Positions 32,056 through 41,625 of a stretch of 64,000 nucleotides of DNA are shown here, piece by piece. The stretch spans positions 1,116,001 through 1,180,000 of the forward strand of contig NZ_CP101166.1 of assembly GCF_024298885.1 (NCBI RefSeq), written 5' to 3'. The number at the start of each line of letters is the position of its first letter. Positions within the stretch are counted from its first letter, which is position 1. A model generated the notes under the pieces. The model saw nothing but the letters and a program-made list of their open reading frames with translations. It was not told where the DNA came from and ran no database searches. Origin of the DNA: Haloglomus halophilum. Lineage in GTDB: Archaea; Halobacteriota; Halobacteria; Halobacteriales; Haloarculaceae. The translations under genes were made by a program, and so were the position numbers.

Positions 32056-32466
32056 CTACACCAGTCCGATCTCGCTCGCGACCTCGCGGTACGTCTCGTA
32101 GAAGGCGGCGGGTTCGGCCAGTGCGCCGGCGGCGACGCCGAAGACGTTCACGGTGGCCTCGCCGTCGGGCCCTTCCAGTGCGACCGACCAGTTCAGCCGA
32201 CCCTGCTGCCACTCGCCGTCGTGGCTCCGAACCAGCGTCTCGCCGAAGTAGCTCCCGAACTGGACGGCCACGCCCGACAGGGCCTCGGGGTCGCTGTCGG
32301 CGGCGTCGGCCGCATCTTCGGGCCCGTAGTACGTGTCGACCAGCGAGTCGAGGTGGCGGAGCGATTGGGGCGTGAAGTCGAGCGGGTAGTCGTCCCAGTA
32401 GTCGGCGCACTGCTCGGCGGCGACGCGGAACGACTCGGGCGGGTCGGGGGCGGCGTCCGCTGACAC
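32056..32466 (-). CDS. Hypothetical protein (136 residues)
   Basis: The acidic soluble protein starts (GTG) SADAAPDPPESFRVAAEQCA. The segment VQFGSYFGETLVRSHDGEWQ resembles the GxYxGE...W pattern of DUF3806-like and immunity-type proteins, followed by LNWSVALEGPDGEATVNVFG. That resemblance is weak, and I do not assign a function. It lies 42 bases downstream of the glycine-zipper gene on the same strand and may share its transcript. Confidence 0.65.
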   Translation of the reverse strand: MSADAAPDPPESFRVAAEQCADYWDDYPLDFTPQSLRHLDSLVDTYYGPEDAADAADSDPEALSGVAVQFGSYFGETLVRSHDGEWQQGRLNWSVALEGPDGEATVNVFGVAAGALAEPAAFYETYREVASEIGLV

Positions 32467-32508
32467 GAATCGACGTGCGTGCGCGAGCGCCGAAGCCCTT
32501 GCGCTCGC

Positions 32509-32829
32509 CTACTCGAACAACGACCCCTCGGTGACCGGGATGTCGGTCGGGCCGTCGTCGGGCCCGCCGGTCGCATCGGCCGCGTCGGTCGGCCGGGCCG
32601 CGTCGTCGACGACCTCGCCACCGTCCGGGACGATCGTCGGTTTCGCCTGCTGCCTGGCGCTGTCGAGCAGACTGCCGCCGACGTAGCCCAGCGCGGCCCC
32701 GAGCCCGGCGTTGAACCCAGTCGCGAAGGGGCCGCCGTGTTTCGAACCGACCTTGGTCCCGAGGTACGCGCCGGTCTGTGCGCCGTAGCGGGCGCCGCGG
32801 TCGCTGCGCTTGCACGGGCAGAGCTTCAT
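32509..32829 (-). CDS. Glycine-rich small protein with possible membrane-association segment
   Basis: The 106-residue protein begins MKLCPCKRSDRGARYGAQTG. It then has small-residue periodicity (GAYLGTKVGSKHGG; GFNAGLGAALGYVGGSLLD) typical of glycine-zipper helices that pack in membranes. The C-terminal half is a disordered Asp/Pro/Thr tail. The CPC near the N-terminus may bind metal. Function unknown; apparently conserved only in haloarchaea. Confidence 0.6.
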   Translation of the reverse strand: MKLCPCKRSDRGARYGAQTGAYLGTKVGSKHGGPFATGFNAGLGAALGYVGGSLLDSARQQAKPTIVPDGGEVVDDAARPTDAADATGGPDDGPTDIPVTEGSLFE

Positions 32830-32911
32830 ACCAGACCTTGGGACGGGACGGGTTTCAATCCGTCCCCGAGCAGCGGGCAGAATCAGCCGATGGCGCGGCG
32901 ACCGCTCGAGC

Positions 32912-34951
32912 TCAGTGCTCGTCCATCAGCTCGATGTCGGCGACGAGCTGGTCGGGCGCGCGACCCTTCCGGATGCCATCCAGCATCGTGAACGCCTGGT
33001 CGGGCGCGAGGAAGTGCCGGCAGACGACCTGCCCCATATCGGTCGGCTCGAGACCGCTGATGAAGTCGTACTCCAGCAGCTTCCCGAGGGCGTGCTTCGT
33101 CGGCACCTCGCCGACCATGCGGGCGTTGAGCCGCTTGCACTGGTCGCCGCCCACGACGAGGTTGGCCAGCGTCTCCTCGACGGCGGCACCCTCGTCGTAG
33201 GTCGTCACGACCGGCTCCATCTCGCCCTTCAGGAGCTTGAACGCCACCTCGTCTTCGGTCATCTCCATGGAGTTATGGTAGGAGCCGTCCGGCTCGACGA
33301 GGAGGTAGACGGTCCCCTTGTCGTGGTAGTCCGGCCGGCCTGCGCGCCCGAGCATCTGCGAGAACTCCTGCACGGAGAGCCACTCGATGCCCATCGCCAG
33401 CGAGTCGAAGATGACCTGCGAGGCGGGGAAGTCGACCCCGGCTGCGAGCGCGGCCGTCGTGACGACCGCGGCGAGGTCCTGGTCGCCGAACTGCCGTTCG
33501 ACCTTCTTGCGGCGCTTGTAATCGAGCCCGGCGTGGTACGGCGCCGAATCGTACTGCAACCGCCGCGAGACCTCGTGGCACCGCCGCCGCGAGTTGGTGA
33601 AGATGATGGTCTGTCCGCGATACCCCTTGCTCGATTTCGTGTCGAACGCGCGCTTGACCAGCCGGTCCTCGATGTCGACCTTCTCCTGGTCGTCGGCGAA
33701 GGTGACGTGGCGCTCGATGGGGACCGGCCGCTCCTCGAACTCGATGAGGGTGGCCTGCAGCGACCTCGCCAGCGATTCGGGGTTGCCGACCGTCGCCGAG
33801 AGGTAGACCCACTGCGTGTCCTGGTTCCGCGTCTCCGTGTAGTACTTCAGCCGCGAGATGAGGCCGTCCAGCCGGTGGCCGCGCTCCTCCTCGCCGAGCG
33901 TGTGGACCTCGTCGATGACCACGGTCCCGATCTCCCCCAGGTTCCGGCCCGTCCGGAGCGCGTGGTCGATACCCTCGTAGGTGCCGACGATGACATCGGC
34001 CCCGGGGTCGAAGCGTTCCCCGTCGTCGTTGACGCGGGAGGCCCCGACCCGGAGGGTCACGTCGACCACGTCGCCGTACTCGTCCTGGAAATCGTCGTAC
34101 TTCTGGTTCGCCAGCGCCACGAGGGGCACGAGGAACAGCATCTTCCCCTTCCCGTTGAGCGCGCGGTCGATGCCGGCCATCTCGCCGACGAGGGTCTTCC
34201 CGGTCGCCGTGGCGCTCACGACGAGCTGGTCCTGTCCCTCGGTGGCGCCGTTGGCGACCGCGAGCGACTGCACCGGGAGCAGCGAGTCGAACCGCCCCTC
34301 CAGCTTCGACTGCATCCCGGGATGGAGCCCGAGCGAGTCCACCGGGATGGGGTCGACCTCGTCGACGGTCGCCGATATCTCGTCGAACTTCGTCAGGTCC
34401 GGGTCCAGATTGCCCGAGAGGAGGTTCCGGATGCGTTCGAGGTCGCCCACGTCGAGGAGCAGTTCCTCCAGCCGGTCGCGGGCACCCGACCGGAGCCCAC
34501 GGTACTCGGCCTCGCGCTCTAGCTCCCGCATCGCACAGTCCGGACAGATGTACTCGTTGTCCGTCTCGATCTGCCGCTCGCTCGTGAGCGGGGAGTACCG
34601 GCCCGCGCTCGCGCACTTCCGGCAGGTCCGTACCGCCTTGGTCTTGTCGTCGAGTTGATAGCCGGCGAACAGCTCGCGCAGCCGCTCGCGCGCTTCGGGT
34701 GCGGTCTGCTCGGAGATGCGGATGCGCGTCGCTCGCCGGGCGATATCGACGAACTGGTCCGGCGAGCGGGGCTCCTCGTCGTCCCCGCGAAGGACTCGGA
34801 ACCGGCCCGGCCGGGCGCCCGCGCTGGTCTCCTTCAGCTGGAGCCGCCCGCGGAAGACGCGCTCGCCGTCACGGATGGCGGCGACCGTGAAGTCGTCCTC
34901 GTCCCGCTGGTGGAGGAAGAGCGTATCCACCGACGCGACCTGCTGTGACAC
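32912..34951 (-). CDS. Ski2-like DEAD/DEAH superfamily II helicase with zinc finger
   Basis: The 679-residue protein has an N-terminal region with a four-Cys zinc site (CRKC at about residue 109, ICPDC about 30 residues later). The helicase motifs are intact: ATATGKTLVGEMAG (Walker A, about 250), VIDEVHTLGEEERGH (DEVH box), YLSATVGNPESLA (motif III) and QMLGRAGRPDYHDKG (motif VI). A C-terminal helical domain follows. It resembles Hel308/Ski2-type helicases, which remodel forked DNA or RNA, but is shorter than Hel308 and carries the zinc finger, so it represents a separate haloarchaeal branch. Confidence 0.88.
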   Translation of the reverse strand: MSQQVASVDTLFLHQRDEDDFTVAAIRDGERVFRGRLQLKETSAGARPGRFRVLRGDDEEPRSPDQFVDIARRATRIRISEQTAPEARERLRELFAGYQLDDKTKAVRTCRKCASAGRYSPLTSERQIETDNEYICPDCAMRELEREAEYRGLRSGARDRLEELLLDVGDLERIRNLLSGNLDPDLTKFDEISATVDEVDPIPVDSLGLHPGMQSKLEGRFDSLLPVQSLAVANGATEGQDQLVVSATATGKTLVGEMAGIDRALNGKGKMLFLVPLVALANQKYDDFQDEYGDVVDVTLRVGASRVNDDGERFDPGADVIVGTYEGIDHALRTGRNLGEIGTVVIDEVHTLGEEERGHRLDGLISRLKYYTETRNQDTQWVYLSATVGNPESLARSLQATLIEFEERPVPIERHVTFADDQEKVDIEDRLVKRAFDTKSSKGYRGQTIIFTNSRRRCHEVSRRLQYDSAPYHAGLDYKRRKKVERQFGDQDLAAVVTTAALAAGVDFPASQVIFDSLAMGIEWLSVQEFSQMLGRAGRPDYHDKGTVYLLVEPDGSYHNSMEMTEDEVAFKLLKGEMEPVVTTYDEGAAVEETLANLVVGGDQCKRLNARMVGEVPTKHALGKLLEYDFISGLEPTDMGQVVCRHFLAPDQAFTMLDGIRKGRAPDQLVADIELMDEH

Positions 34952-35133
34952 GGCTATCGGTAGGGGAAGGGGGGATTTCAGCGTTCGGAGTCCGCACGGC
35001 GTGTGAGCTTCTGACAGTGCGGTTCTGAACGCCGCTACCGACGGAACCCTGTCGAACGCCCCCGGTCGCTTTCAGTCCCACCCGTGTCGGCTGCTCGGCC
35101 GGGCGTCGTCGCCTCGAAACGACGGTGTGTGCA

Positions 35134-35520
35134 TCACTCGTCGACGAGGGCGATGCTGTCGTCGCCGGTCGGGACCGCGCAGATGAACGCCCCCTCCGCG
35201 TCACCCTCGTTGCGGTACCAGTGAACCGTCCCGGCGGGGATGAGCAGGGAATCGCCCGCGCTGACGACGTGTTCCTCCTCCCCGATACCGACGACGTACT
35301 CGCCTTCGAGGACGTACTGCTCGTGTTCGATATCGTTGGTGTGCTTCGGAACCTCGGCACCCGGGTCGAGGACGAACCGGCGGATGGCGAGGTTCGGCGC
35401 GCCGTCGTCCTCGCCGACCAGGACGCCCTTGTGCATCCCCTCGGCGGCACTCACGGACTCGTATTCGACCTCGCCGGCGCGTCGGACCAGTGGCCGCGGG
35501 CCGGAATCGACGTCACTCAT
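35134..35520 (-). CDS. Cupin domain protein
   Basis: The 128-residue protein is a single small beta-barrel with the two cupin motifs: PGAEVPKHTNDIEHEQYVLE (metal ligands His and Glu) and GDSLLIPAGTVHWYRNEGD (final His). It should bind a divalent metal. Substrates of such stand-alone cupins vary widely and cannot be read from the sequence. The start at 35520 (MSDVDSGPRPLVRR) is the best Met. Confidence 0.87.
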   Translation of the reverse strand: MSDVDSGPRPLVRRAGEVEYESVSAAEGMHKGVLVGEDDGAPNLAIRRFVLDPGAEVPKHTNDIEHEQYVLEGEYVVGIGEEEHVVSAGDSLLIPAGTVHWYRNEGDAEGAFICAVPTGDDSIALVDE

Positions 35521-35686
35521 AGGAACCCCTCTACCCGCCATCCGCATTAGCCCTTCCACGCCACAGAATATCCCACTCTAGCCAAGGAAAGAGATGCTTC
35601 GAATCAATCGTCCAGGTATTTCTACTACTACCATATATTTACCCCTATTACGACCTTATTTATGGCGGAGATACGTTGCCGAGTGT

Positions 35687-36187
35687 ATGGCAGCGAACAG
35701 CGCGGACTCCGAGCGGATGGCGCCCGCTCCCGACGACCAGCCGGTGGCGGACGCCTCGCCGGCCCTGTCCGAGAGTGTGACGGTGACGCTGTGGCTTCGC
35801 GGGTCCGCACCGAGCGTGGCGCGGGAGCGCCAGGACCGGATCGAGGCCCGCGTCGCCGCGTTCGCGGAGGCGGGCGTGACGACCGAGGTTCGGGAGTGGC
35901 CCGACACCGTGACCGACCCGTCGACGGACCGCCAGCGGGCCGCGGTCGAGGCGTTCGACCGCTACCGGGCCGTCGCGGGGATGCAGGGCGTTCGACTGGA
36001 TCCGTTCTTCGAGTGCCGGACGAACCCGGACGGGAGCCGGACCATCCGCTTCCCGGTCGCGTGTCTCGCGCTCGAACGCGACGACGACCTCACCGGCCTC
36101 TACCCCTGCTACGTCGACGGCGGCCACGCCGCCATCGAGGACGGACTGTCGGCCATCGAGGACGGGGGCGCGGAGAACCTCCGCTGA
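35687..36187 (+). CDS. Haloarchaeal HTH-like family protein, first of two tandem paralogues
   Basis: The 166-residue protein has the core ESVTVTLWLRGSAPSVARER followed by a helical segment, REWPDTVTDP, FDRYRAVAGMQGVRLDPFFE and a C-terminal YPCYVDGGHAAIEDGLSAIE. It resembles a haloarchaeal family often labelled HTH domain-containing, with a strand-helix-strand beginning (VTLWVR) and a late Cys/Pro motif. Function unknown. The TATA-like TTATTTATG is centred about 27 bases before the ATG at 35687, supporting this start. The next gene is a paralogue. Confidence 0.65.
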   Translation: MAANSADSERMAPAPDDQPVADASPALSESVTVTLWLRGSAPSVARERQDRIEARVAAFAEAGVTTEVREWPDTVTDPSTDRQRAAVEAFDRYRAVAGMQGVRLDPFFECRTNPDGSRTIRFPVACLALERDDDLTGLYPCYVDGGHAAIEDGLSAIEDGGAENLR

Positions 36188-36306
36188 GGGCCGCCCGGGC
36201 CGCGCTGACCCATCGCTCCGATAATCTTGCCGGGCACGACGGACTGAAACCCAGCAACTGGGAGCCGTCGAACCACTACTTGATGGGGGACCGCCTTCTC
36301 TCGACC

Positions 36307-36798
36307 ATGACCGCGAGTCCACTGACCGCAGGGCTGGCGCCCGAGGCCGAGTCCGAGACCCCGCCGCTCCCGGAGGGCGTGACGGTGACCCTCTGGGTCC
36401 GCGCGACCACGCCGGAGGCGGACGAGGAGGCAGACGAACAGCAGACACGCCTCCGCGAACGCGTGACGGCCCTCGCCGAGGCGGGCGTCGAGACGACCGT
36501 CCACGAGTGCCCCGACCATGTCACCGACCCCGGGACCATGGTCGAGACGGCCGCGCTACAGGCGTTCGACCACTACCGGGCCGTCGCGGGCCGCCTCGGA
36601 GTGCGGCTCGACCCGTTCTTCCGCTGCTGGACGAACCCCGACGGGAGCCGCACCGTCGTGTACCCGCCGGCCTGCCTCGCCATCGAACGGGAGGGGACCC
36701 TGACGGGGCTCTACCCCTGCGAGATCGACGGCGAGCGGTTCACCGTCGAGGACGCGCTCGACGCCATCGAGACGGGCGAGGTCGAGAACCTCCGCTGA
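36307..36798 (+). CDS. Haloarchaeal HTH-like family protein, second of two tandem paralogues
   Basis: The 163-residue protein is collinear with the preceding gene product: EGVTVTLWVRATTPEADEEA, HECPDHVTDPGTMVETAAL, FDHYRAVAGRLGVRLDPFFR and a C-terminal YPCEIDGERFTVEDALDAIE. Both end in ENLR. An ATG at 36283 is also in frame, but only the ATG at 36307 has an AT-containing box (tacttgat) at the right distance. Tandem duplication with marked divergence in the first 60 residues suggests different partners. Confidence 0.65.
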   Translation: MTASPLTAGLAPEAESETPPLPEGVTVTLWVRATTPEADEEADEQQTRLRERVTALAEAGVETTVHECPDHVTDPGTMVETAALQAFDHYRAVAGRLGVRLDPFFRCWTNPDGSRTVVYPPACLAIEREGTLTGLYPCEIDGERFTVEDALDAIETGEVENLR

Positions 36799-36865
36799 GG
36801 GCCGGCAGGGCGGGCAACGGCCGTGGACCTGCGGAGCGATTCCCCCGGCCGCCGTTCGGAAACCC

Positions 36866-36871
36866 ATTTAC
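36866..36871 (+). promoter_or_regulatory. TATA box of argS
   Basis: The sequence atttac is centred about 27 bases before the ATG at 36895, indicating a leaderless argS transcript. Confidence 0.55.
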
Positions 36872-36894
36872 CGACGCTCGCCGCAACGGACGGT

Positions 36895-38652
36895 ATGTAC
36901 CTGGCATTCCGCGAGTCCGTCCGCGACGCCGTCGCGGACGCGCTCGACGCCGCGGGCTACCCGACCGACGACCTCGGGGTGGAGGACCCCCCGGACGGGG
37001 TGGACGCGACGCTGGCCTCCAGCGTCGCCTTCCGGCTGGCGAGCGAGGCACAGGCCCCGCCGCCGCAGGTCGCCACCGAACTCGCCGAAACCATCGACGC
37101 CGCAGACTACGAGTACGTCGCGGCAGTCCGCGCGCAGGGCCCGTACCTCAACTTCTTCACCGACGACGCCTACCTCGCCGACACCCTGCAGGGCGCCACG
37201 GCGCCGGACTGGGGCCACCTCCCCGACCGTGACACATCGGTCGTGGTCGAGCACACCTCCGCCAATCCGACGGGGCCGGTCCACGTCGGCCGCGCGCGCA
37301 ACCCCATCATCGGCGACGCCGTCGCGAACGTGCTGGACGCGGCCGGCTACGACGTCGACCGGCACTACTACGTCAACGACGCCGGCCGGCAGATGGCCGT
37401 CTTCACGTGGGCGTACGAGACGTTCGACGAGGACGACCTCCCGGAACCGGAGCGGCCTCGTGCGGAGTACGAGATGGTCCGCTACTACCGGAAGGGCAAC
37501 GACTTCCTCGAGAACGCCGACCCCGCCGAAGTCGACGAGGCCGAGGCCGAGATCGAGGCCATCCTGCAGGGCCTCGAGGCGGGTGACGAGGAGGTCTACG
37601 AGCGCGTGAGCGAGGTCGTCGACACCGTTCTCGGCGGGATGCAGCAGTGCCTCGCCCGCCTCCCCGCCGAGTTCGACGAGTTCGTCAAGGAGACGCGGTT
37701 CATGCGCAACGGCGACACGGACGACGTGGTCGAGCGCCTGCAGGACCTGGACTGTGCGGTCTACGAGGAGGAGGCCTGGCAACTGGACCTCCCGGAGTTC
37801 GAGAAGAACCTCGTCTTCCTCCGGTCGGACGGCACCTCGCTGTACACGACGCGTGACCTCGCCCACCACGAGTGGAAGTTCTCTCACTACGACCGCGCCG
37901 TCACCGTCCTCGGCGAGGACCACAAGCTCCAGGCCGGCCAGCTCCGCGCCGCGCTCGACCTGCTCGGCAACGACACCGACCAGCTCCGCAACGTCATCTA
38001 CTCCTACGTCGACCTGCCCGAGGGCGGGATGAGCACGCGCAAGGGGACCGGCGTGGACCTCGACGACCTGCTCGACGAGTCCATCGCGCGGGCCCGCGAG
38101 GAGGTCGAGTCCCGGCTGGAGGGCCGGCTGCGCGACGACGACCTCGATGCCGAGGACGTCGAGCGCATCGCCCGGCAGGTCGGCATCGGCGCCGTCCGCT
38201 ACGACATCGTCAGCAAGCAGCCCACGAAGGGCATCACCTTCGAGTGGGACCGCGCGCTCGACTTCGAGGCCCAGTCCGCGCCGTACGTCCAGTACGTCCA
38301 CGCGCGCTGCTGTGGCATCCTCGAGGAGGCAGGGCTCACCATCGAGGACACCGCAGTCGGCGACGTGGACGCGAGCGTCCTCGACACGCCCGAAGAGCGC
38401 GACCTGCTCCACACCATCGCCCGACTCGAGGGCGTCGTCGACCGCGCGGCCGCCGACCTCGAACCCCACCGCGTCGCCACCTACACCCGCGAGTTCGCGG
38501 AGACGTTCAACGCCTTCTACCGGGAGTGCCCGGTGCTGAACGCCGAGGACGAAGCGGTCCGCGAAGCCCGGCTCGCGCTCGTGGCCGCCTCCCGGCACAC
38601 GGTCGCCAACGCCCTCGCGATGCTGGGGGTCGCGGCGCCGGAATCGATGTAG
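36895..38652 (+). CDS. argS: Arginyl-tRNA synthetase
   Basis: The 585 residues are the normal archaeal length. The N-terminal Add1 domain spans about 1-110. The class I catalytic domain has the HIGH-like motif [19 protein letters not shown] (HVGR), then [11 protein letters not shown]. The KMSKS-equivalent is degenerate, as in most Arg[18 protein letters not shown]. The anticodon-binding domain carries the typical [17 protein letters not shown] and ends [13 protein letters not shown]. It charges tRNA-Arg with arginine and needs tRNA for activation. The TATA box 27 bases upstream supports the start. Confidence 0.96.
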   Translation: MYLAFRESVRDAVADALDAAGYPTDDLGVEDPPDGVDATLASSVAFRLASEAQAPPPQVATELAETIDAADYEYVAAVRAQGPYLNFFTDDAYLADTLQGATAPDWGHLPDRDTSVVVEHTSANPTGPVHVGRARNPIIGDAVANVLDAAGYDVDRHYYVNDAGRQMAVFTWAYETFDEDDLPEPERPRAEYEMVRYYRKGNDFLENADPAEVDEAEAEIEAILQGLEAGDEEVYERVSEVVDTVLGGMQQCLARLPAEFDEFVKETRFMRNGDTDDVVERLQDLDCAVYEEEAWQLDLPEFEKNLVFLRSDGTSLYTTRDLAHHEWKFSHYDRAVTVLGEDHKLQAGQLRAALDLLGNDTDQLRNVIYSYVDLPEGGMSTRKGTGVDLDDLLDESIARAREEVESRLEGRLRDDDLDAEDVERIARQVGIGAVRYDIVSKQPTKGITFEWDRALDFEAQSAPYVQYVHARCCGILEEAGLTIEDTAVGDVDASVLDTPEERDLLHTIARLEGVVDRAAADLEPHRVATYTREFAETFNAFYRECPVLNAEDEAVREARLALVAASRHTVANALAMLGVAAPESM

Positions 38653-38673
38653 GCGTGGGAGGGACGGCCGCGC

Positions 38674-39774
38674 TCAGGCTCCGGGCGGCTGGCGGTCGCC
38701 GGCCTCGGTCTCGGGCCGCTCCTCGCGGTCCAGCGGGTCCTCGATGTCACCCGTGACCGATTCGAGCAGGTCCGTCACCGTCACCATCCCGACCACCTCG
38801 CCGTCCTCGACGACGAACGCGAGCTCCTGCCCCTCCAGCTGGAACTGGTCGATAGCGTCGCTGACGTCGGTGTCCGGCGAGAGCGTCATCGGGGGAGCCG
38901 CCAGTCCCTCGAAGTCGACCTCGCCGGCAGCCAGTTCGTCGCGGTGCCGTGCCAGCACCGGGAAGTAGATGATACCGCGGTAGTCGGTCAGGTCCTCGCC
39001 CACCAGCGGGTAGCGGGTATGTGGACGCTCGGCCATCCGGTCGAGGTTCTCCTCGGCGGAGTCGGCCGTCGACAGGGCGATGATCTCCTCGGGCGGAACC
39101 ATCAGCTCGCGGACGGGCTGCTCGCCGATGCGGAGCGCGTTCAGCACCTCCTCCCGGCGCTCGTCGGCGAGGTCACCCTCCCGGAGGACGCTTCCCAGCC
39201 GGTTGCGCAGGTCCGCCCGGGACTCGATGACATCCTCCTCGGTCTCCAGCCAGGCGCCGGTCATCTCCACGCCGAACAGCTTCAGCGTCCCCTTCGCGAC
39301 GCCGTCGCCGAGCGCGATGATCGGCGAGATGAGCTTGTGGAAGTAGTACAGCGGTGCGGCGCCGTACCGGCAGACGAACCGCGAGCGCTCCACGCCCAGG
39401 TAGGTCGGGGTCTGCTCCCCGTGGGTCAGGTGGACGAGGTTGATGATGAGGAAGGCGATGATGGCGCCGGAGCCGATGGCGGCGAGGCGGGTCCCCCTGA
39501 ACAGCGGCTCGAACAGCGCCGCCAGCGCCGGTTCGGCGACGATACCGACCGCGATGCTGGAGGCCGTGATGCCGACCTGACAGGTCGTCAGGTAGAGCTC
39601 CAGGTCGTCGGTCATCTCCCAGGCACGCTGGAGCGACGGCCGGTCGCCGACGAACTCCTCCTCGGTGAACTGCCGGGCACGGGTGAGGGCGAACTCGATG
39701 GCCACGAAGAACCCGTTGGCCAGGATGAGCAGCGTCCCGGCGACCAGGCGGAGCGTGATTTCGAGCGGGGTCAT
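38674..39774 (-). CDS. CNNM/HlyC-CorC-type membrane protein with CBS domains
   Basis: The 366-residue protein has an N-terminal DUF21 transmembrane domain (about 1-190): LANGFFVAIEFALTRARQFT is the family signature and the later helices include GAIIAFLIINLVHLTHGEQT. It is followed by ALRIGEQPVRELMVPPEEII, the entry to the paired CBS domains (about 235-345; HTRYPLVGEDLTDYRGIIYF and LAFVVEDGEVVGMVTVTDLL). Relatives are magnesium or cobalt exporters or regulators with adenosyl-ligand sensing by the CBS pair. The C-terminal CorC_HlyC transporter-associated domain is absent or very short. Confidence 0.87.
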   Translation of the reverse strand: MTPLEITLRLVAGTLLILANGFFVAIEFALTRARQFTEEEFVGDRPSLQRAWEMTDDLELYLTTCQVGITASSIAVGIVAEPALAALFEPLFRGTRLAAIGSGAIIAFLIINLVHLTHGEQTPTYLGVERSRFVCRYGAAPLYYFHKLISPIIALGDGVAKGTLKLFGVEMTGAWLETEEDVIESRADLRNRLGSVLREGDLADERREEVLNALRIGEQPVRELMVPPEEIIALSTADSAEENLDRMAERPHTRYPLVGEDLTDYRGIIYFPVLARHRDELAAGEVDFEGLAAPPMTLSPDTDVSDAIDQFQLEGQELAFVVEDGEVVGMVTVTDLLESVTGDIEDPLDREERPETEAGDRQPPGA

Positions 39775-39922
39775 CGTCCGGCGTGTGTTCGGCCAGTGGG
39801 AAAATCCCGGTGGAACCGTCCGCCTGGGTCTTCCCGGGGTCCAACCGTCGAGCGCGCCGCCGGGGGCCGAGCCGGACGGCCGTCCCGACACGCTTTCGTC
39901 CCCGCCCACACGACACCACGCT

Positions 39923-40420
39923 ATGCCCCCCATCCACGACAGTCAGCGGGTGGCCGTGCTCGCGGACTCGCAGAACCTCTACCACACGGCCCACAGCCTC
40001 TACTCCCGGAACATCGACTACACCGCGCTCCTCGACGGCGCCAGGCTGGACCGCGAACTCGTGCGCGCCATCGCGTACGTCATCCGTGCAGACTCGCCGG
40101 CAGAGGAGGACTTCTTCGACGCCCTTCGGGACATCGGCTTCGAGACGAAGATCAAGGAGATCAAGACCTTCGGCGACGGCTCGAAGAAGGCCGACTGGGA
40201 CGTGGGCATCGTGCTCGACGCCATCACGCTGGCCGAGCACGTCGACGCCATCGTCCTCGCCTCCGGCGACGGGGACTTCTCCCGGCTCTGCTCGCACGTC
40301 CGCCACCAGGGGACCCGCGTCGAGGTGATGAGCTTCGGCGAGTCAACGGCGGACGAACTCATCGAGGCTGCCGACTCGTTCGTCGACATGAGCGAGAACG
40401 AGGAGAGATATCTACTATAG
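39923..40420 (+). CDS. NYN domain protein, LabA-like
   Basis: The 165-residue protein has the PIN-like NYN fold: RVAVLADSQNLYHTAHSLY with the first acidic residue, KADWDVGIVLDAITLAEHVD and IVLASGDGDFSRLCSHVRHQ with the conserved Asp pair, then EVMSFGESTADELIEAADSF. NYN proteins are predicted RNases; LabA-like members act in RNA metabolism in bacteria. The start at 39923 (MPPIHDSQRVAVL) places the first strand correctly. Confidence 0.86.
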   Translation: MPPIHDSQRVAVLADSQNLYHTAHSLYSRNIDYTALLDGARLDRELVRAIAYVIRADSPAEEDFFDALRDIGFETKIKEIKTFGDGSKKADWDVGIVLDAITLAEHVDAIVLASGDGDFSRLCSHVRHQGTRVEVMSFGESTADELIEAADSFVDMSENEERYLL

Positions 40421-40477
40421 TCGATGTTTCAACGCTGTTCCAAACTTTCCTCTATAATTCCGACCGTTCGAGGCGAA

Positions 40478-40660
40478 CTAGACGCTCGCGTCCTCTTCGG
40501 ACAGCCCCAGCAGCAGCGTCCCGGCGACGACGCCGACCGCGGCGGCAGCCGCCGCAGCCGGCGGAATCGGGCCGTTCTGCAGCCCGTAGCCGACCACGAC
40601 GACGCTGCTGACCGCCAGCAGGACCACTCCGAGCGCGACCTTCCGCCAGTCCGAGGCCAT
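40478..40660 (-). CDS. Small two-helix membrane protein (60 residues)
   Basis: The protein is MASDWRKVALGVVLLAVSSV followed by a hydrophobic helix, a short GLQNGPIPP turn and a second Ala/Gly/Val-rich helix, ending SEEDASV. No family is recognised. Two-helix hairpins of this type are widespread in haloarchaea. Confidence 0.6.
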   Translation of the reverse strand: MASDWRKVALGVVLLAVSSVVVVGYGLQNGPIPPAAAAAAAVGVVAGTLLLGLSEEDASV

Positions 40661-40782
40661 ACCGGGCGGAGGAGTCTCGGGAAAATAAGTCCCGCTTTCG
40701 CGACCGGGCGCGCCACCGTAGCCGACGACGTGCGGAGCGAGGTGTCGAAAGGCGTTTGCCCGGCGGCCCCGCCCGTCGGGGT

Positions 40783-41373
40783 ATGAGCGAGGACGCCGAC
40801 GACCCCGCCCGACGCCCCGGCCACGTCGGCACCGACGGCTCCATCACCGATGAGGAACTGGCCCGGCTCCGGCGGGTCGCTGCCTACCAGTTCGGCGCCG
40901 GCGCCGAGGACCTCTTCCGGGGTGGCGAGGGCGTCCAGCGCACGAGTTCGGACCGACCGCGGCAGGTCGCCACCGCCGCGGAGAGCCGGCGGCTCGTCTC
41001 CTTCGGCACGGACGGCCGATTCACGCTGGGCGTGGCGGGCGGCCGGCGGCTCCAGGACCTCGACGCGCCCGCGAACCGCGTGGCCGTCAACAGCGAGTCC
41101 GTCCCGTTCGTGAGCGACGGGAAGAACGCCTTCGCGAAGTTCGTCGTCGGCGTCGGGCCCGATGTCCGCCCGGGCGACGAGGTGCTGGTCGTCCACGGCG
41201 GGCCGACGGTCGGCACAGGGGTCGACCTCGACGCGCCGGACGCGCCCGGCGAGGCCGGCGTCGACGCCGCGGAGCGTCTGCTCGCCGTCGGCCGCGCGGA
41301 GCTCCCTGCCGTGGGGATGGCCGACTTCGAGACGGGGATGGCCGTGAAGGTCCGGGAGGGGACGGAGCCGTAA
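40783..41373 (+). CDS. PUA domain protein
   Basis: The 196-residue protein has a C-terminal PUA domain (about 105-190): NRVAVNSESVPFVSDGKNAF followed by AKFVVGVGPDVRPGDEVLVV and ERLLAVGRAELPAVGMADFE. The N-terminal part (FGAGAEDLFRGGEGVQRTSS) resembles the domain that precedes PUA in archaeosine tRNA transglycosylase-related proteins. It probably binds structured RNA such as tRNA. Exact role unknown. Confidence 0.8.
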   Translation: MSEDADDPARRPGHVGTDGSITDEELARLRRVAAYQFGAGAEDLFRGGEGVQRTSSDRPRQVATAAESRRLVSFGTDGRFTLGVAGGRRLQDLDAPANRVAVNSESVPFVSDGKNAFAKFVVGVGPDVRPGDEVLVVHGGPTVGTGVDLDAPDAPGEAGVDAAERLLAVGRAELPAVGMADFETGMAVKVREGTEP

Positions 41374-41412
41374 CTCGGAACCCATTTACCCGCGACTCCC
41401 TCACGCCCGGAT

Positions 41413-41580
41413 ATGTCGACCTCGGACTCGGACCCCGGCGTGCCCGAGAACACGGACATCAGTGCGACGTGGATCGTCATCTTCCTGCTGCTCGTGCTCG
41501 GCCTGGGCGCCGCCGCCATCCTCTTCACCGGCGGCACGCTCATCGCCGAAGGGCAGATCCTCGTCCCGGGCGGCTTCTGA
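41413..41580 (+). CDS. Small single-pass membrane protein (55 residues)
   Basis: An acidic N-terminus (MSTSDSDPGVPENTDI) precedes one hydrophobic helix (WIVIFLLLVLGLGAAAILFT), followed by GGTLIAEGQILVPGGF. A TATA-like CATTTACCC lies about 27 bases upstream of the ATG, consistent with a leaderless transcript. No family is recognised. It converges on the ABC transporter operon. Confidence 0.6.
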   Translation: MSTSDSDPGVPENTDISATWIVIFLLLVLGLGAAAILFTGGTLIAEGQILVPGGF

Positions 41581-41625
41581 ACGACGACCGCGGCGACCGC
41601 CCTCCTGCCCACACGTCTCGCCGTA

